64,000 nt of DNA from Parvibaculum sp. (GCA_017642695.1 JAEPQD010000002.1:1160046-1224045), one strand, 5' to 3'; positions 29,065 to 37,975 are shown, counted from the stretch's first letter. Program-made: numbers and translations. The notes: generated from the sequence alone by a model not told the origin.

Positions 29065-29703
29065 TCACTGCGGGAACATGGCGTTGAAGAGATATTCCGC
29101 CTGGGCGACGAGCCGTTCGACCGTGTAGGTCTTCGGATCGGTGAGCCGGAGATGGACGAACTGCTCCGAAACGGCCAGCAGCATCCGGACCGCAAGCTCC
29201 GGGTCTGGATTTGCGAGCCCCGGCCCGTCGATCCCTTCCGCTTTCAGTCCCGCAGCAAAATGCGCCTGGGTCATCTCCCGGGCTTCGTCCAGGCGTTCGT
29301 AGAGTTCGGGCGGGCCTCCCTGGCTCGGCATCAGCAGCATGCGCCAGGTGGCAGGGGAGGCGTCCACGGCCTCCAGAACGCCGGCGACGCCAGCGGCATA
29401 GCGGGACTGTCCCTTTTCGGGCTTGCGCTGTCCGGCGTCGAGGAAGGCTTCGGCCGCGCTCGCATATTCCCGGTCGACCATGGCGAGAAGCAGGCCCGAC
29501 AGATTGCCGAACTGCTGGTAGATGACCGTTCGGCTGATACCGCAGGTCTCCGCGACCCGGTCGAGCGTGACTGCGTGGAAACCCTCGGCATCCGCGAGGT
29601 CGCGAGCGACGTCCATGATCTGCCCGCGCCGCTTCTCGACGGTCATGCGGCGCCGTGGAGGGGCTTTTTTTATGGCGGTCTTGCGATTCATGCTTGCTGT
29701 CAT
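29065..29703 (-). CDS. TetR-family transcriptional regulator
   Basis: This protein of about 212 residues (start 29703; 29691 is also possible) has a strongly basic N-terminal tail (KKAPPRRR) and a TetR helix-turn-helix (MDVARDLADAEGFHAVTLDRVAETCGISRTVIYQQFGN). The C-terminal domain is the effector and dimer region. It is divergent from the MpaB-type oxygenase gene and separated by a near-perfect palindrome, so it most likely represses that gene and itself. The 3' end approaches the convergent acyl-CoA dehydrogenase. Confidence 0.9.
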   Translation of the reverse strand: MTASMNRKTAIKKAPPRRRMTVEKRRGQIMDVARDLADAEGFHAVTLDRVAETCGISRTVIYQQFGNLSGLLLAMVDREYASAAEAFLDAGQRKPEKGQSRYAAGVAGVLEAVDASPATWRMLLMPSQGGPPELYERLDEAREMTQAHFAAGLKAEGIDGPGLANPDPELAVRMLLAVSEQFVHLRLTDPKTYTVERLVAQAEYLFNAMFPQ

Positions 29704-29717
29704 TCTGCGCCGACTAT

Positions 29718-29750
29718 AACTTACAAACTGTAACTTATGAATTGTAAGTT
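29718..29750. promoter_or_regulatory. Operator palindrome between TetR and MpaB-type genes
   Basis: AACTTACAA (29718-29726) and TTGTAAGTT (29742-29750) are perfect 9-base inverted arms. Inside them TTACA-AAC-TGTAA (29721-29733) is a second overlapping palindrome, so two repressor dimers could bind. The site lies 15 bases from each start codon region and could control both divergent genes. Confidence 0.72.
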
Positions 29751-29764
29751 TTCTGGAGGAAGCG

Positions 29765-31117
29765 ATGGAAAGCCTGGAGGCCTTGCAGGCAAGAGTGGCG
29801 GCGCAGAAGAACCGGTTGCCGGAGATGTACGGCCAGGTGGATTTCTCGATCACGCCGGAGCGGTTCGCGGGTGAACTCGACGATACGAGCATGCAGCTCA
29901 ACGAGGGCGACCGGGCTGCCCGGCAGCGGCTGCTGTCCGATCCAGAAACGGTGGCTCGCGCCAAGGCTTACACGATGCTCGGCGATGCAACGGCGGACGC
30001 CTATGCCGCGCTGATGCCGCAATACGGTTTCCGGCCGCTCGTCTCCATGCTTACGGAAGCCTGTGACAAGGGTGTGGAAAACGTGCCGGATGCACCGCCG
30101 GAACTCGTCGCCTTCATTCGCGAGATGGAGGCAACGCCGGACTGGATCGACATGAGCCTGATCGAGGAGGGCGCGCGGGTGAGCCGGAACCCGACCGCCA
30201 ATCTCGCGCCCTTCGTGGTGCGCGGCGCCTTCGTTGCGACCTTCCTCAACAAGTATTCGGCGCTGCCCATGGCGCTGACCGGCACGCTGTCGCACGAGAC
30301 GGCCGTGCGCCGCATCAAGGAAACGGCGAGCTTCTTCACGACGACGTCGTTGCCCGGCGCACTTACCCGTTACGGCACGGGATTCAAGGCGGCGGCAATG
30401 GTACGCCTGATGCATTCGATGGTGCGCTTCAATATCCTGCGGAGCGGGCGCACATGGGATGTGAAAACGTTCGGGATTCCGGTACCGCAGGTGGATCAGA
30501 TGCCGGCAGGCACGATTGCCGTTTTCCTGCTTGCCTTCAAGCTGATGCGGGAGGGACGCACGGCGTTCACGCCGGCCGAACGCGCCTTCGTCGAGTTCAA
30601 CCGCTATCGCTGCTGGCTGCTCGGCCTGCCCGAAGAACTGCTGCCAACGACACCACAAGGCATCTACGATGCCATGGTCGTCTATTCGGGCACACTCCGG
30701 GACGGTTATGACGACGAGACCTGCGGGGCGCTGGTGCGCGCGACCATGGCGGCCTATTTTCCGTCGGACAAATCGCTCAAGAGCCGGATCTTCAATGCGC
30801 TGGAGCGGGCCTTCGCACGCGTTTACTTCAATCGCGCCTTCCTGCGTGGCGACAAGACGGGCAAGGCAAAGAAGATGGGTGTGGAACTGCGGCCCTACGA
30901 CATGCCGCTCTTCATCGCACTGGGGGTTTTCATCTTCGGACGCGAGAAGCTCTATGCGCTGGCGCTGCGCATACCGGGGCTTCGCGACGCGACCGACCGC
31001 CGGCTCATCAAGAAGATCGACAAGCTCCTTGTCGAGTATGGTCACGCTGAGTATACGACCGACGCGTCGAAATATACGGACGACACGATCCGGGATGCTC
31101 ACGCAAAGGCTGCGTGA
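29765..31117 (+). CDS. MpaB/latex-clearing-protein-type oxygenase (DUF2236)
   Basis: This 450-residue protein resembles the DUF2236 family of heme-b oxygenases that includes MpaB and rubber oxygenase Lcp. Supporting motifs are the central RGAFVATFLNKYSALPMALTG, then GFKAAAMVRLMHSMVRF, where the family's conserved HxxVR supplies the heme-proximal histidine and arginine. No signal peptide is seen, so it acts in the cytoplasm or at the membrane. The substrate is unknown. A divergent TetR regulator and operator suggest it responds to a small ligand. The 3' end is 12 bases from the convergent kinase. Confidence 0.75.
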   Translation: MESLEALQARVAAQKNRLPEMYGQVDFSITPERFAGELDDTSMQLNEGDRAARQRLLSDPETVARAKAYTMLGDATADAYAALMPQYGFRPLVSMLTEACDKGVENVPDAPPELVAFIREMEATPDWIDMSLIEEGARVSRNPTANLAPFVVRGAFVATFLNKYSALPMALTGTLSHETAVRRIKETASFFTTTSLPGALTRYGTGFKAAAMVRLMHSMVRFNILRSGRTWDVKTFGIPVPQVDQMPAGTIAVFLLAFKLMREGRTAFTPAERAFVEFNRYRCWLLGLPEELLPTTPQGIYDAMVVYSGTLRDGYDDETCGALVRATMAAYFPSDKSLKSRIFNALERAFARVYFNRAFLRGDKTGKAKKMGVELRPYDMPLFIALGVFIFGREKLYALALRIPGLRDATDRRLIKKIDKLLVEYGHAEYTTDASKYTDDTIRDAHAKAA

Positions 31118-31129
31118 GGAAGGCGGCAA

Positions 31130-32503
31130 TCAGGCCACCGCGTTCTCGAGTTCGGCGTTCACCGCGCGGGGCAGCATGACCGTCACGACCGTGCCGACAC
31201 CGGGTTCGCTTTCGAGTGCAAAACGGCCCTGCATGATGTGAAGCAGCTCCGTGACGAGGGCAAGCCCAAGGCCAGCGCCCTCGAAGGCGCGGTCGAGCCC
31301 GGCATCGGCCTGCCAGAAGGGTCTGAGAGCCTGTTCGACTTCCTCTTTCGACATACCGATGCCGGTATCCCGGACGCGGAGGATCGCGCCGCCGTTCGAA
31401 TCGCCACATAGCTCCAGCCTTACGGAACCGCCAGCGGGAGTGAATTTTACCGCGTTGTTCAGCAGATTGATCAGTACCTGTTTCAGCCTGCGCTCGTCTG
31501 TCTCGATTGCGGGGAAAGGCGGTGTTGCGTCGAAGAGCAGCTTCACGCCGCCGCGTTCCGCCCGGCCGCGAACGATGGCCAGGCAATTGTTGCAGACTCG
31601 GGCGAAATCGATCTTCTGTGATGTGATGGTAAGACCGTCGAGCTCAATGCGCGAAAGATCGAGGATATCGTTCACGAGCGAGAGTAGATGAGTACCCGCG
31701 TTGTGAATGTCATGGGAATAACCCCTGTAGCGCGGGCTGCCGAGCGGACCGAAGATTTCCTGCTGCATGGCTTCCGAGAAACCGAGGATCGCGTTCAGTG
31801 GTGTACGAAGCTCGTGGCTCATATTTGCGAGGAATTCGGTCTTCGCACGGTTCTCGCGCTCGACTGAGGTAAAGAGCTGCGACTTGGCGAGTGCTTCGGC
31901 GAGCTTGGCTTCGCGCACGGAAGCTTCAGCGCGCATGGCAATGAGGCGCCTGTAGGCGCGCAACCGTATTTCCTGCGCGAGTGCGGCAATGACCATCGCC
32001 ATGAACATCATGAAACCAAAATGAATGGCTTCTTTGTCGAATCCCACGGTCAAGGACACAGTGACGAGCCAGATCGAAAGAATCATCAGGAAGGAGAAGA
32101 CCAGGTAAAGGCGCGACAAAAAGAACAGCCCCATCGCAACGAGGAGAAGACCGAAATTCGTCGACTGATGTACATCGTTCGTCACAAACATCTGGACGGC
32201 CGAGTTGACGATGCAAAGACCGACAAAAACAAAGCCCGAAGCCAGGGAGAAACGAGGGGCGATGTGTCCTAGCCTGATCGCAACGCCGATCCCGGCGAAT
32301 GCTACGGCGCTGGACAGCGCCAAGCCGACCATCAGCATGCTCGTATCGGGAGGCAGGACGATCGCGTGTGCGGCAGCGAAAACCAGAAACAGTATCGACA
32401 GGCACACGGAGATGGGAAAAAGCGAGTCGTGGAAAACCGCGTTCAGTTCATCTCTGACACGATCTTCTTCCGGATCTTGCTGTGCCCGGAATTTTTGAGA
32501 CAC
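31130..32503 (-). CDS. Membrane histidine kinase (PleC/PdhS-like)
   Basis: This 457-residue kinase starts with GTG at 32503. About six membrane segments occupy residues 28-175, followed by a coiled coil. The dimerisation domain has phospho-acceptor His230 (FLANMSHELRTPLNAILGFSE) and continues with EIFGPLGSPRYRGYSHDIHNAGTHLLSLVNDILDLSRIE, the signature of the alphaproteobacterial PleC/DivJ/PdhS group. A HATPase domain (DTGIGMSKEE, GAGLGLALV) completes it. No response regulator is adjacent, which is typical of that group. The signal is unknown. Confidence 0.85.
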   Translation of the reverse strand: MSQKFRAQQDPEEDRVRDELNAVFHDSLFPISVCLSILFLVFAAAHAIVLPPDTSMLMVGLALSSAVAFAGIGVAIRLGHIAPRFSLASGFVFVGLCIVNSAVQMFVTNDVHQSTNFGLLLVAMGLFFLSRLYLVFSFLMILSIWLVTVSLTVGFDKEAIHFGFMMFMAMVIAALAQEIRLRAYRRLIAMRAEASVREAKLAEALAKSQLFTSVERENRAKTEFLANMSHELRTPLNAILGFSEAMQQEIFGPLGSPRYRGYSHDIHNAGTHLLSLVNDILDLSRIELDGLTITSQKIDFARVCNNCLAIVRGRAERGGVKLLFDATPPFPAIETDERRLKQVLINLLNNAVKFTPAGGSVRLELCGDSNGGAILRVRDTGIGMSKEEVEQALRPFWQADAGLDRAFEGAGLGLALVTELLHIMQGRFALESEPGVGTVVTVMLPRAVNAELENAVA

Positions 32504-32613
32504 GTTCGGGATACTCCACTCGGACGAAAGGACTGAAGCCGTTCGCGTACATCCCCCATCCGGTGAGCATAGAAGGTGGCCGTAAAGTAACGTTTAATTT
32601 GTATTTGACTCAC

Positions 32614-33081
32614 TCAGCCGCGGCCGCGATAGGGCGCGACGCCCTGATCGGGGATCCAGACACCTGCGGGGAGTTTGCCTTTCTGCCAGAAAACGTCGAT
32701 CGGAATGCCGCCGCGCGGGTACCAGTAGCCGCCGATCCTGAGCCATTTCGGGACGAGGGTATCGGTCAGGCGCTTGCCTATGGCGACGGTGCAGTCCTCG
32801 TGGAAGGCGCCGTGGTTGCGGAAGGACTGGAGATAGAGTTTCAGCGACTTCGACTCGACGAGCCACTTGCCGGGCACATAATCGATAACGAGATGGGCGA
32901 AGTCGGGCTGGCCGGTCACGGGGCAGATGGAAGTGAATTCCGGCACTGTGAAGCGCGCGACGTAGTTCGTGTCAGCGTGCGGATTGGGGACGCGCTCCAG
33001 GACGGCCTCTTCCGGCGAGGCGGGAATAGCGGCGGGTTTGCCGAGCTGCGTCAGCCCCTTTGCGGGTTTCTTCGCCATCAT
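32614..33081 (-). CDS. queF: NADPH-dependent 7-cyano-7-deazaguanine reductase QueF
   Basis: QueF (155 residues) reduces preQ0 to preQ1 in queuosine synthesis. The catalytic Cys is in [14 protein letters not shown] and the nucleotide-binding motif is ESKSLKLYL. It is the single-domain (type I) form. The start ATGATG at 33081 overlaps the queD stop. It ends the four-gene operon queC-queE-queD-queF, transcribed on the minus strand. Confidence 0.95.
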   Translation of the reverse strand: MMAKKPAKGLTQLGKPAAIPASPEEAVLERVPNPHADTNYVARFTVPEFTSICPVTGQPDFAHLVIDYVPGKWLVESKSLKLYLQSFRNHGAFHEDCTVAIGKRLTDTLVPKWLRIGGYWYPRGGIPIDVFWQKGKLPAGVWIPDQGVAPYRGRG

Positions 33082-33446
33082 TCTTCTCCCGGCCCGTCGT
33101 AGATGCAGCCTTCGCGGCAGGAGGCGCGGTGCACCTCGACGCGCGAGATTTCCGGCAACGGTTCGGCAAGCGCGTTCCAGATCCAGGCCGCAATGCGCTC
33201 CAGCGTCGGAAACTCCAGTCCCTCGATCTCGTTCAACAGATGATGGTCGAGCTTTTCGCGGACGGCCATGACCTCGCGTTCGACATCCTCGAAATGGCGG
33301 ACGAGGCCCGTCTCGGGGGAAGGCTTGCCCGAGAGCCAGACAACGACGCGGAATGAATGACCGTGCATGCGCCGGTTCGGATGGCCTTCCTCCGCGTAGG
33401 GCAGGAAGTGCGCCGCGTCGAAAAAGAATTCCTTGTAGATCTTCAT
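33078..33446 (-). CDS. queD: 6-carboxy-5,6,7,8-tetrahydropterin synthase QueD
   Basis: QueD (122 residues) converts dihydroneopterin triphosphate to 6-carboxytetrahydropterin. Zinc-ligating histidines are visible in FFDAAHFLP and [11 protein letters not shown], and the catalytic region DHHLLNEI follows. The ATG at 33446 ([13 protein letters not shown]) is chosen because it fits the family; an in-frame longer reading upstream is a shadow of queE. It overlaps queF by 4 bases and shares the base at 33446 with the queE stop. Confidence 0.95.
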   Translation of the reverse strand: MKIYKEFFFDAAHFLPYAEEGHPNRRMHGHSFRVVVWLSGKPSPETGLVRHFEDVEREVMAVREKLDHHLLNEIEGLEFPTLERIAAWIWNALAEPLPEISRVEVHRASCREGCIYDGPGEE

Positions 33447-34078
33447 CACGGAATACCGATCAGCTTGTGAGTCTGGAGGCTGAGCCGCCATTTCGGATGC
33501 GCGAGACAATAGGCCGTCGCCGCACGTGTGTTTTCCTCCCGGTCTGCGCCGTCCATCGGCTGCAGAAAGAAATACCGAAAATCGAGTCCTTCGAACCGTT
33601 CCGGCATCGCCTTTGTCTGCGGGTAGACGAGTTTCAATTCGTGACCCGCTACCTGCTTCAGTTCCGCATCGGCCTTCGGGCTGACGCAGATCCAGTCTAT
33701 TCCTTCGGGCACGGCCAGTGTGCCGTTGGTCTCGATGGCGATTTCGAAGCCGCGCTCGTGCAATGCGGCGATGAGCGGCGCGTCGAGCTGGAGGAGTGGC
33801 TCGCCACCGGTACAGACCACAAAGCGGTTTTCTCCCGCGCCGGTCTTCCATGTCCGCTCGACCGCATCGGCAAGCGCCACCGCGTCGCGGAACTTGCCAC
33901 CGCCTTCGCCATCCGTACCGACGAAGTCCGTGTCGCAGAAGGTGCAGATGGCATCCGCCCTGTCTTCCTCGCGGCCGGACCAGAGATTGCAGCCGGCGAA
34001 GCGGCAGAAGACGGCCGGGCGGCCTGCGTTCGCCCCTTCGCCCTGCAGCGTGTAGAAGATTTCCTTCACGGAGTACAT
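33446..34078 (-). CDS. queE: 7-carboxy-7-deazaguanine synthase QueE
   Basis: QueE (210 residues) is the radical-SAM enzyme that contracts 6-carboxytetrahydropterin to CDG. The iron-sulfur ligands follow CX14CX2C ([10 protein letters not shown]...[13 protein letters not shown]) rather than the common CX3CX2C, as in the Burkholderia enzyme. A later GGEPLLQ motif matches the SAM-binding segment. The ATG at 34078 ([15 protein letters not shown]) is the family start. The gene overlaps or abuts its neighbours in the que operon. Confidence 0.95.
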   Translation of the reverse strand: MYSVKEIFYTLQGEGANAGRPAVFCRFAGCNLWSGREEDRADAICTFCDTDFVGTDGEGGGKFRDAVALADAVERTWKTGAGENRFVVCTGGEPLLQLDAPLIAALHERGFEIAIETNGTLAVPEGIDWICVSPKADAELKQVAGHELKLVYPQTKAMPERFEGLDFRYFFLQPMDGADREENTRAATAYCLAHPKWRLSLQTHKLIGIP

Positions 34079-34083
34079 GGGCG

Positions 34084-34794
34084 TCAGGCTCCTGCCGCGA
34101 TGAAGGCGGCATGGCCGCGCGCGCGCAGCTCGCAGGCCGGGCAGGCGCCACAACCATAACCCCAAGGGTGACGGTGCTCGCGGTCGCCCCGGTAGCAGGT
34201 ATGGCTTTCCTCGACGATGAGCTCTACAAGCCGGTCGCCACCGAGTTCCCGCGCCAGCGCCCATGTGGCGGCCTTGTCGATCCACATGAGCGGCGTTTCA
34301 AGCGCGAAGGGCTTGTCCATTCCGAGGGCGATCGCCTTTTCGAGAGCGGCAATCGTCTCCGAGCGGCAGTCAGGGTAACCGGAGTAGTCGGTCTCGCACA
34401 TGCCACCGACCAGCACGGTCGCGCCGCGCCGGTAGCCGAGCGCCGCTGCGTAGGTGAAGAAGAGGAGATTGCGGCCCGGGACGAAGGTCGTGGGAAGACC
34501 GTTCTCGTCCATCTCGATCTCGACCTCGCGCGTCAGCGCTGTCTCGCTGATGCGGCCCAGTTCGGAAAGTGAAATCATGTGATCGGAGCCGAGCTTCTTG
34601 CCCCAGCCGGAAAAGGCGGCAAGGCCGTCGAGCAGCTTCCGGCGGCAATCGAGTTCCACGGCATGGGCCTGGCCATAGTCGAAACCGACCGTCTCGACTA
34701 CGTCGTAACGCGCGAGGGCCCAGGCGAGACAGACCGTCGAATCCTGTCCGCCGGAAAAGAGCACGAGTGCCCGCGTGTTCGCCGATTCAACCAT
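34084..34794 (-). CDS. queC: 7-cyano-7-deazaguanine synthase QueC
   Basis: QueC (236 residues) converts CDG to preQ0 with ATP and ammonia. The PP-loop [14 protein letters not shown] lies near residues 14-27, and the zinc site is CYRG...[11 protein letters not shown] at the C-terminus. It is the first gene of the que operon, preceded by its own promoter just beyond the terminator of the neighbouring outer-membrane protein gene. There is no room for a preQ1 riboswitch before it. Confidence 0.95.
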   Translation of the reverse strand: MVESANTRALVLFSGGQDSTVCLAWALARYDVVETVGFDYGQAHAVELDCRRKLLDGLAAFSGWGKKLGSDHMISLSELGRISETALTREVEIEMDENGLPTTFVPGRNLLFFTYAAALGYRRGATVLVGGMCETDYSGYPDCRSETIAALEKAIALGMDKPFALETPLMWIDKAATWALARELGGDRLVELIVEESHTCYRGDREHRHPWGYGCGACPACELRARGHAAFIAAGA

Positions 34795-34817
34795 TGCCTG
34801 TCGCTCCGTTCGGGGGT

Positions 34818-34846
34818 GTTGAACAGGAGCCGTCCCCCGCCGTCAA
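34818..34846 (-). promoter_or_regulatory. que operon promoter candidate
   Basis: On the minus strand TTGACG (34841-34846), a 17-base spacer and TTCAAC (34818-34823) lie about 25 bases before the queC ATG. The -35 is strong and the -10 is weak. The -35 starts directly after the upstream terminator. Confidence 0.5.
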
Positions 34847-34857
34847 GCGGGCAAAGA

Positions 34858-34891
34858 AAGGCCCCGGAAAAGCTAGCCTTTCCGGGGCCTT
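34858..34891 (-). terminator. Intrinsic terminator of the DUF1302 gene
   Basis: AAGGCCCCGGAAA (34858-34870) pairs perfectly with TTTCCGGGGCCTT (34879-34891) around an 8-base loop. On the minus strand it is followed by TCTTTGC, 23 bases after the stop of the outer-membrane protein gene. It separates that gene from queC. Confidence 0.88.
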
Positions 34892-34913
34892 GTTCGTTAC
34901 TCTTAACTTCAGA

Positions 34914-36857
34914 TCAGAACGAGTAGGAAACGCTCGCCATGATGAAGTCGCGGTCAAAGGTCGGGTTGTCCATGCCGGCACCGAAGATATTGGTGTAGCT
35001 CAGGCTTGCCCGGTACGTGCTCTGATAGTCGGCATCGATGCCGATCGAGATCTGCTTCATGCCCTTCAGGTAGTTTGCCGTGTTCGGTCCCGGGGAATAA
35101 CCCGAGACGTCATGCCGCCACGAGATGTTCGGCGTGAGCGTGAAAGCCGTACCGAAGGCGTTGTTGTATGTCGGCGCGAATACCATGCGATAGCCGCTGG
35201 AGAAGCTCGTCGCGTATTGCGGGTTGTTGAAGGTCGGCGAGAGAACCGCAGCACCAAACGGGTTGCGGATGCCGCCTTCAGGTCCCACGCGGTTGAGCGG
35301 ATAGTCGCCCGCATCAGGCACGTAGACGAAGCCCGCGTTGAACACGAAGGTTGTCGTATCGGCACGCAGGAAAGCCGGGATCGGGTCGCTCGTGCCCCAG
35401 AGCTTCACGGTGCCGATCTGGCCTTGCAGCGCATCGAGCTCGATCATGTGAACCGTGTCCTGGTTCGGACCCGCCGCCGGAAGCTGGCTGACCGGGCCGG
35501 GCGAACCCGTGAGGGGGCCGGATGCACCAGTGCCGTCGAGCTGTGAGGCGTTCTGCTCGAGGTCCGAGACGCCGAAGGGCATGTCGGGCGAGAAGGAGAG
35601 TTCACCGGAAACAGCCGTTCCGCTAACGGTGGTGGCGAAGCTCGCACCGAGGGTTTCGATGGTTGGGAAGCTGTAGAAGTATTTCAGCTGGCCGGCAGCG
35701 TAGGCGAAGGCCGCCTGGTTAAATGGATCAGTTGGGGCCGTGCCGCAAACGCCCGGGACGGCGCCGGTGCCGGTGATCTGCGCGCACGCGCTGTCGAGAT
35801 CGTCCGGACCGGTAGTGAACCCGAGATAGGGCAGACGGCTGGTGTACCGCACGCCGTAGAAGCCGAAATCGACGCCATTGCCGAGTTCTTCCGCGTAGTA
35901 GCGAAGCGCGACGCCGAACTGGTCGGTCTCGCTTTCGATGCGATCGGACGAACGCTGTACAGCGATCGGTACCAGCGGGTTCGGCGGGAAGGTGCCGGGC
36001 GGGAAGGCAAGGTCGGGGTTGTCGACCATCGCGTTGAGAAGACCGGGCAGCGAACCCCGGCCGACGATGTCGTCGGTCGAGAAGAACGAACCGGCCGGAT
36101 CGAGCTCGGTGTATTCGTAGGCAAACTGCCAGAAGGCTTCGATCGAGAGGTTGGGCGTGATCGTCGTCGAGGCAAAAAGCATCGGCATCGGCGTCAGCGC
36201 ATCCTTGAGTTCCGCGCCGGGTGTGCGAATGCGGGTTACGTCGATTGCCTGGAAGGCGTTGATGCCCCCCTGAATGAAGAGGCTCTCGCCCCAGTTCAGA
36301 ACCTGCTTGCCAAAGCGGACGGTCGTGTAGTGGCCGTCGATATCCCAGTTGCCGTAGACGAAGGCGTCGAGAACGTCGACATCATAGTCGAGCTGGTCCT
36401 TGGCGTTGGGGCTCAGGTTGCGGAACTCGAGATCGTTCTCGGCATAGACAAAGTCGTAGAAGGCCGTCGGACGGACGAAGAATCCGTAGTTCTCCCAGGT
36501 TCCCTGAATGTCCACCGTCGCCTTGAGGGTCTGGTTGACGAAGTCCCACTGATCGTAGTTCAGGTTGCCGTTGTCCGAGTTGATGCTCGTGTTGCGGCCA
36601 TCGCCATTGTAGCAACCGCCATTGACGAGACTCACCTTGGTGCAATCGCGCTCGCTCGCGCGCATGGTGATGCCTGCCGAGATCGTGGTGTCGACGGAGA
36701 CGTTCATGTCGCCGAAGACAAAAGATTCAGCGGATGCGGACGTGGAAAAAAGAAAAATCGACGCGAACGCTGCGGCAAGCGACGCTGCCCCCAACCGGCA
36801 CGAGCGACGCAGTGCCGGTTCGTTCGTGACAGGGGTAAATCCTGCCGATACTATCAT
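34914..36857 (-). CDS. DUF1302-family outer-membrane protein
   Basis: This 647-residue protein has a signal peptide (hydrophobic stretch about residues 22-40, cleavage near ASA-ES) and ends in VSYSF, an outer-membrane barrel signature. Aromatic-rich repeats such as VRFGKQVLNWGESLFIQGGINAFQAIDVTRIRTPGAELKD match DUF1302. That family usually sits beside DUF1329 and RND exporter genes in hydrocarbon and steroid degraders. No DUF1329 partner is present here. A strong terminator follows, and the divergent PadR regulator may control it. Confidence 0.82.
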   Translation of the reverse strand: MIVSAGFTPVTNEPALRRSCRLGAASLAAAFASIFLFSTSASAESFVFGDMNVSVDTTISAGITMRASERDCTKVSLVNGGCYNGDGRNTSINSDNGNLNYDQWDFVNQTLKATVDIQGTWENYGFFVRPTAFYDFVYAENDLEFRNLSPNAKDQLDYDVDVLDAFVYGNWDIDGHYTTVRFGKQVLNWGESLFIQGGINAFQAIDVTRIRTPGAELKDALTPMPMLFASTTITPNLSIEAFWQFAYEYTELDPAGSFFSTDDIVGRGSLPGLLNAMVDNPDLAFPPGTFPPNPLVPIAVQRSSDRIESETDQFGVALRYYAEELGNGVDFGFYGVRYTSRLPYLGFTTGPDDLDSACAQITGTGAVPGVCGTAPTDPFNQAAFAYAAGQLKYFYSFPTIETLGASFATTVSGTAVSGELSFSPDMPFGVSDLEQNASQLDGTGASGPLTGSPGPVSQLPAAGPNQDTVHMIELDALQGQIGTVKLWGTSDPIPAFLRADTTTFVFNAGFVYVPDAGDYPLNRVGPEGGIRNPFGAAVLSPTFNNPQYATSFSSGYRMVFAPTYNNAFGTAFTLTPNISWRHDVSGYSPGPNTANYLKGMKQISIGIDADYQSTYRASLSYTNIFGAGMDNPTFDRDFIMASVSYSF

Positions 36858-37120
36858 TTTTAAGGTTCCTCCCGACTGGATGGATTCTTGGTTCTGCCCC
36901 GAGACAGGTGGCGGATTGAGAAGTAGCGACCGGCTCCGCCGGAACCGGCCACGAGTTGGTGAGGGATGCTGACCTTTGCGAGGATCGAGGAGGGATATTC
37001 GCGTTAGGTCAATCTGTTATGGGTTCAATAACGATAGGTGAGAAACACCTAGTAGTAAGGGGACTATACTAAAACGGCACACCAGACAAGTGCCGGTCTG
37101 CTGACGGGGGAGGAAGCGGA
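36858..37120. other. Divergent promoter region of the DUF1302 and PadR genes
   Basis: These 263 bases contain no ORF of note. The half nearer the PadR gene is unusually AT-rich (about 37000-37080) and contains the palindrome listed separately. Promoters for both directions must lie here but are not sharply defined. Confidence 0.5.
37035..37051. promoter_or_regulatory. PadR operator candidate
   Basis: TAGGTG-AGAAA-CACCTA is a perfect 6-5-6 inverted repeat 70 bases upstream of the PadR start codon, in an AT-rich divergent promoter. Its size fits a winged-helix dimer. Confidence 0.6.
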
Positions 37121-37666
37121 TTGAATACAAAGGAACTGTTGCTGAGTGTCCTCATGTCCGGGCCGGCCACGGGGTACGACATCAAAAAGACGATGGAAAA
37201 CGAGGTTTCGACGCTGCTCGATGTGAGCCTGTCGAACCTTTATCCAGCCCTGAACGAGCTGGCGTCGGAGGGGCTCGTCACCTTTCAGAAGGTCGAACAG
37301 GACAACCGGCCCAACAAGAAGGTCTATGAGCTGACGGAGGCGGGAAGGGGAGCTTGCCTGAACGCGCTCATGTCCGGCGAGGCGCGTCATCGGTTGCGGT
37401 CGGAGTTCATCTTCATTCTGGCCTATGCACCCTTCCTGCCTAGATGGCGGGTGAAGGAACTGCTCGACCAGCGGCTTGCCGACACGAATGAGACATTGAA
37501 GGATCTCGACCGCCGCGAGACGGAGGAGGCCCTGCAGGAGGGGCAGAAATTCTGCATCGGCTTCGGGCGCGCCATGATGGAGGCCCAGCGCGACTACATT
37601 CTCAACCATGGGGCTACGCTGCTGAAGAGTTGCCCGGAGGATGTGGAGATGCTGGTTCAGGCCTGA
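37121..37666 (+). CDS. PadR-family transcriptional regulator
   Basis: This 181-residue regulator has an N-terminal PadR winged helix (LLLSVLMSGPATGYDIKKTMENEV...LSNLYPALNELASEGLVTFQKVEQDNRPNKKVYELTEAGR) and a helical C-terminal dimerisation domain of the AphA-like type. The start is TTG at 37121 with a strong GGAGGAAG site. It is divergent from the DUF1302 outer-membrane gene, its most likely target; the ligand is unknown. Confidence 0.88.
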   Translation: MNTKELLLSVLMSGPATGYDIKKTMENEVSTLLDVSLSNLYPALNELASEGLVTFQKVEQDNRPNKKVYELTEAGRGACLNALMSGEARHRLRSEFIFILAYAPFLPRWRVKELLDQRLADTNETLKDLDRRETEEALQEGQKFCIGFGRAMMEAQRDYILNHGATLLKSCPEDVEMLVQA

Positions 37667-37692
37667 AGCGGACGTTCGTCAGCCAAATCAAA

Positions 37693-37722
37693 GAGCGCCC
37701 GGGCTGCACGGCCCGGGCGCTC
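37693..37722 (-). terminator. Bidirectional hairpin terminator
   Basis: GAGCGCCCGGGC (37693-37704) pairs with GCCCGGGCGCTC (37711-37722) around a 6-base loop. On the minus strand the stem is followed by TTTGATTTGG, so it would end the TonB-receptor relic. It may also end padR on the plus strand, where the tail lacks T residues. Confidence 0.72.
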
Positions 37723-37975
37723 ATTCGACGCAGGACGATGATCCCGCGTCAGAATGTCGGTTGAGACCGACCTTCACGCCCGGCGACACTTCCCATGAAG
37801 CAATGAGATCGAAGACCGCGTATCCGCTCGGTGCGAAATCCCTGGCGGGATCCGTGACGCGCGTCGTCGCCTTCTGAAACGTCGAAACGAGTTCGATGTC
37901 GAGGCCGATCGCCGGTTCGACGTAGTTGAGACCGGGAATCACACTGAGGGGCAAGGTGCGCCGAGCGTCAGACAA
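37721..37975 (-). pseudogene. Remnant of a TonB-dependent (hemoglobin/heme-type) receptor
   Basis: This 84-codon open stretch (TTG start) contains VSTFQKATTRVTDPARDFAPSGYAVFDLIASWEVSPGVKVGLN. That resembles the last barrel strands of TonB-dependent heme/hemoglobin receptors (compare GYxVFDLxAxW). The expected final strand and terminal Phe are missing, and the N-terminal plug and most of the barrel are absent. The fragment ends on a strong terminator. An iron-type promoter on the same strand lies about 200 bases upstream. I read it as the deletion relic of a receptor gene of about 2 kb. Confidence 0.6.

Noticed and set aside
27162..29195. 677-codon minus-strand ORF opposite the acyl-CoA dehydrogenase
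   Set aside because: Overlaps an intact acyl-CoA dehydrogenase and part of the crotonase in another frame; no family resemblance.
34795..34857. preQ1 riboswitch before queC
   Set aside because: Only about 60 bases lie between the terminator and the start codon, mostly promoter; no pseudoknot-type aptamer visible.
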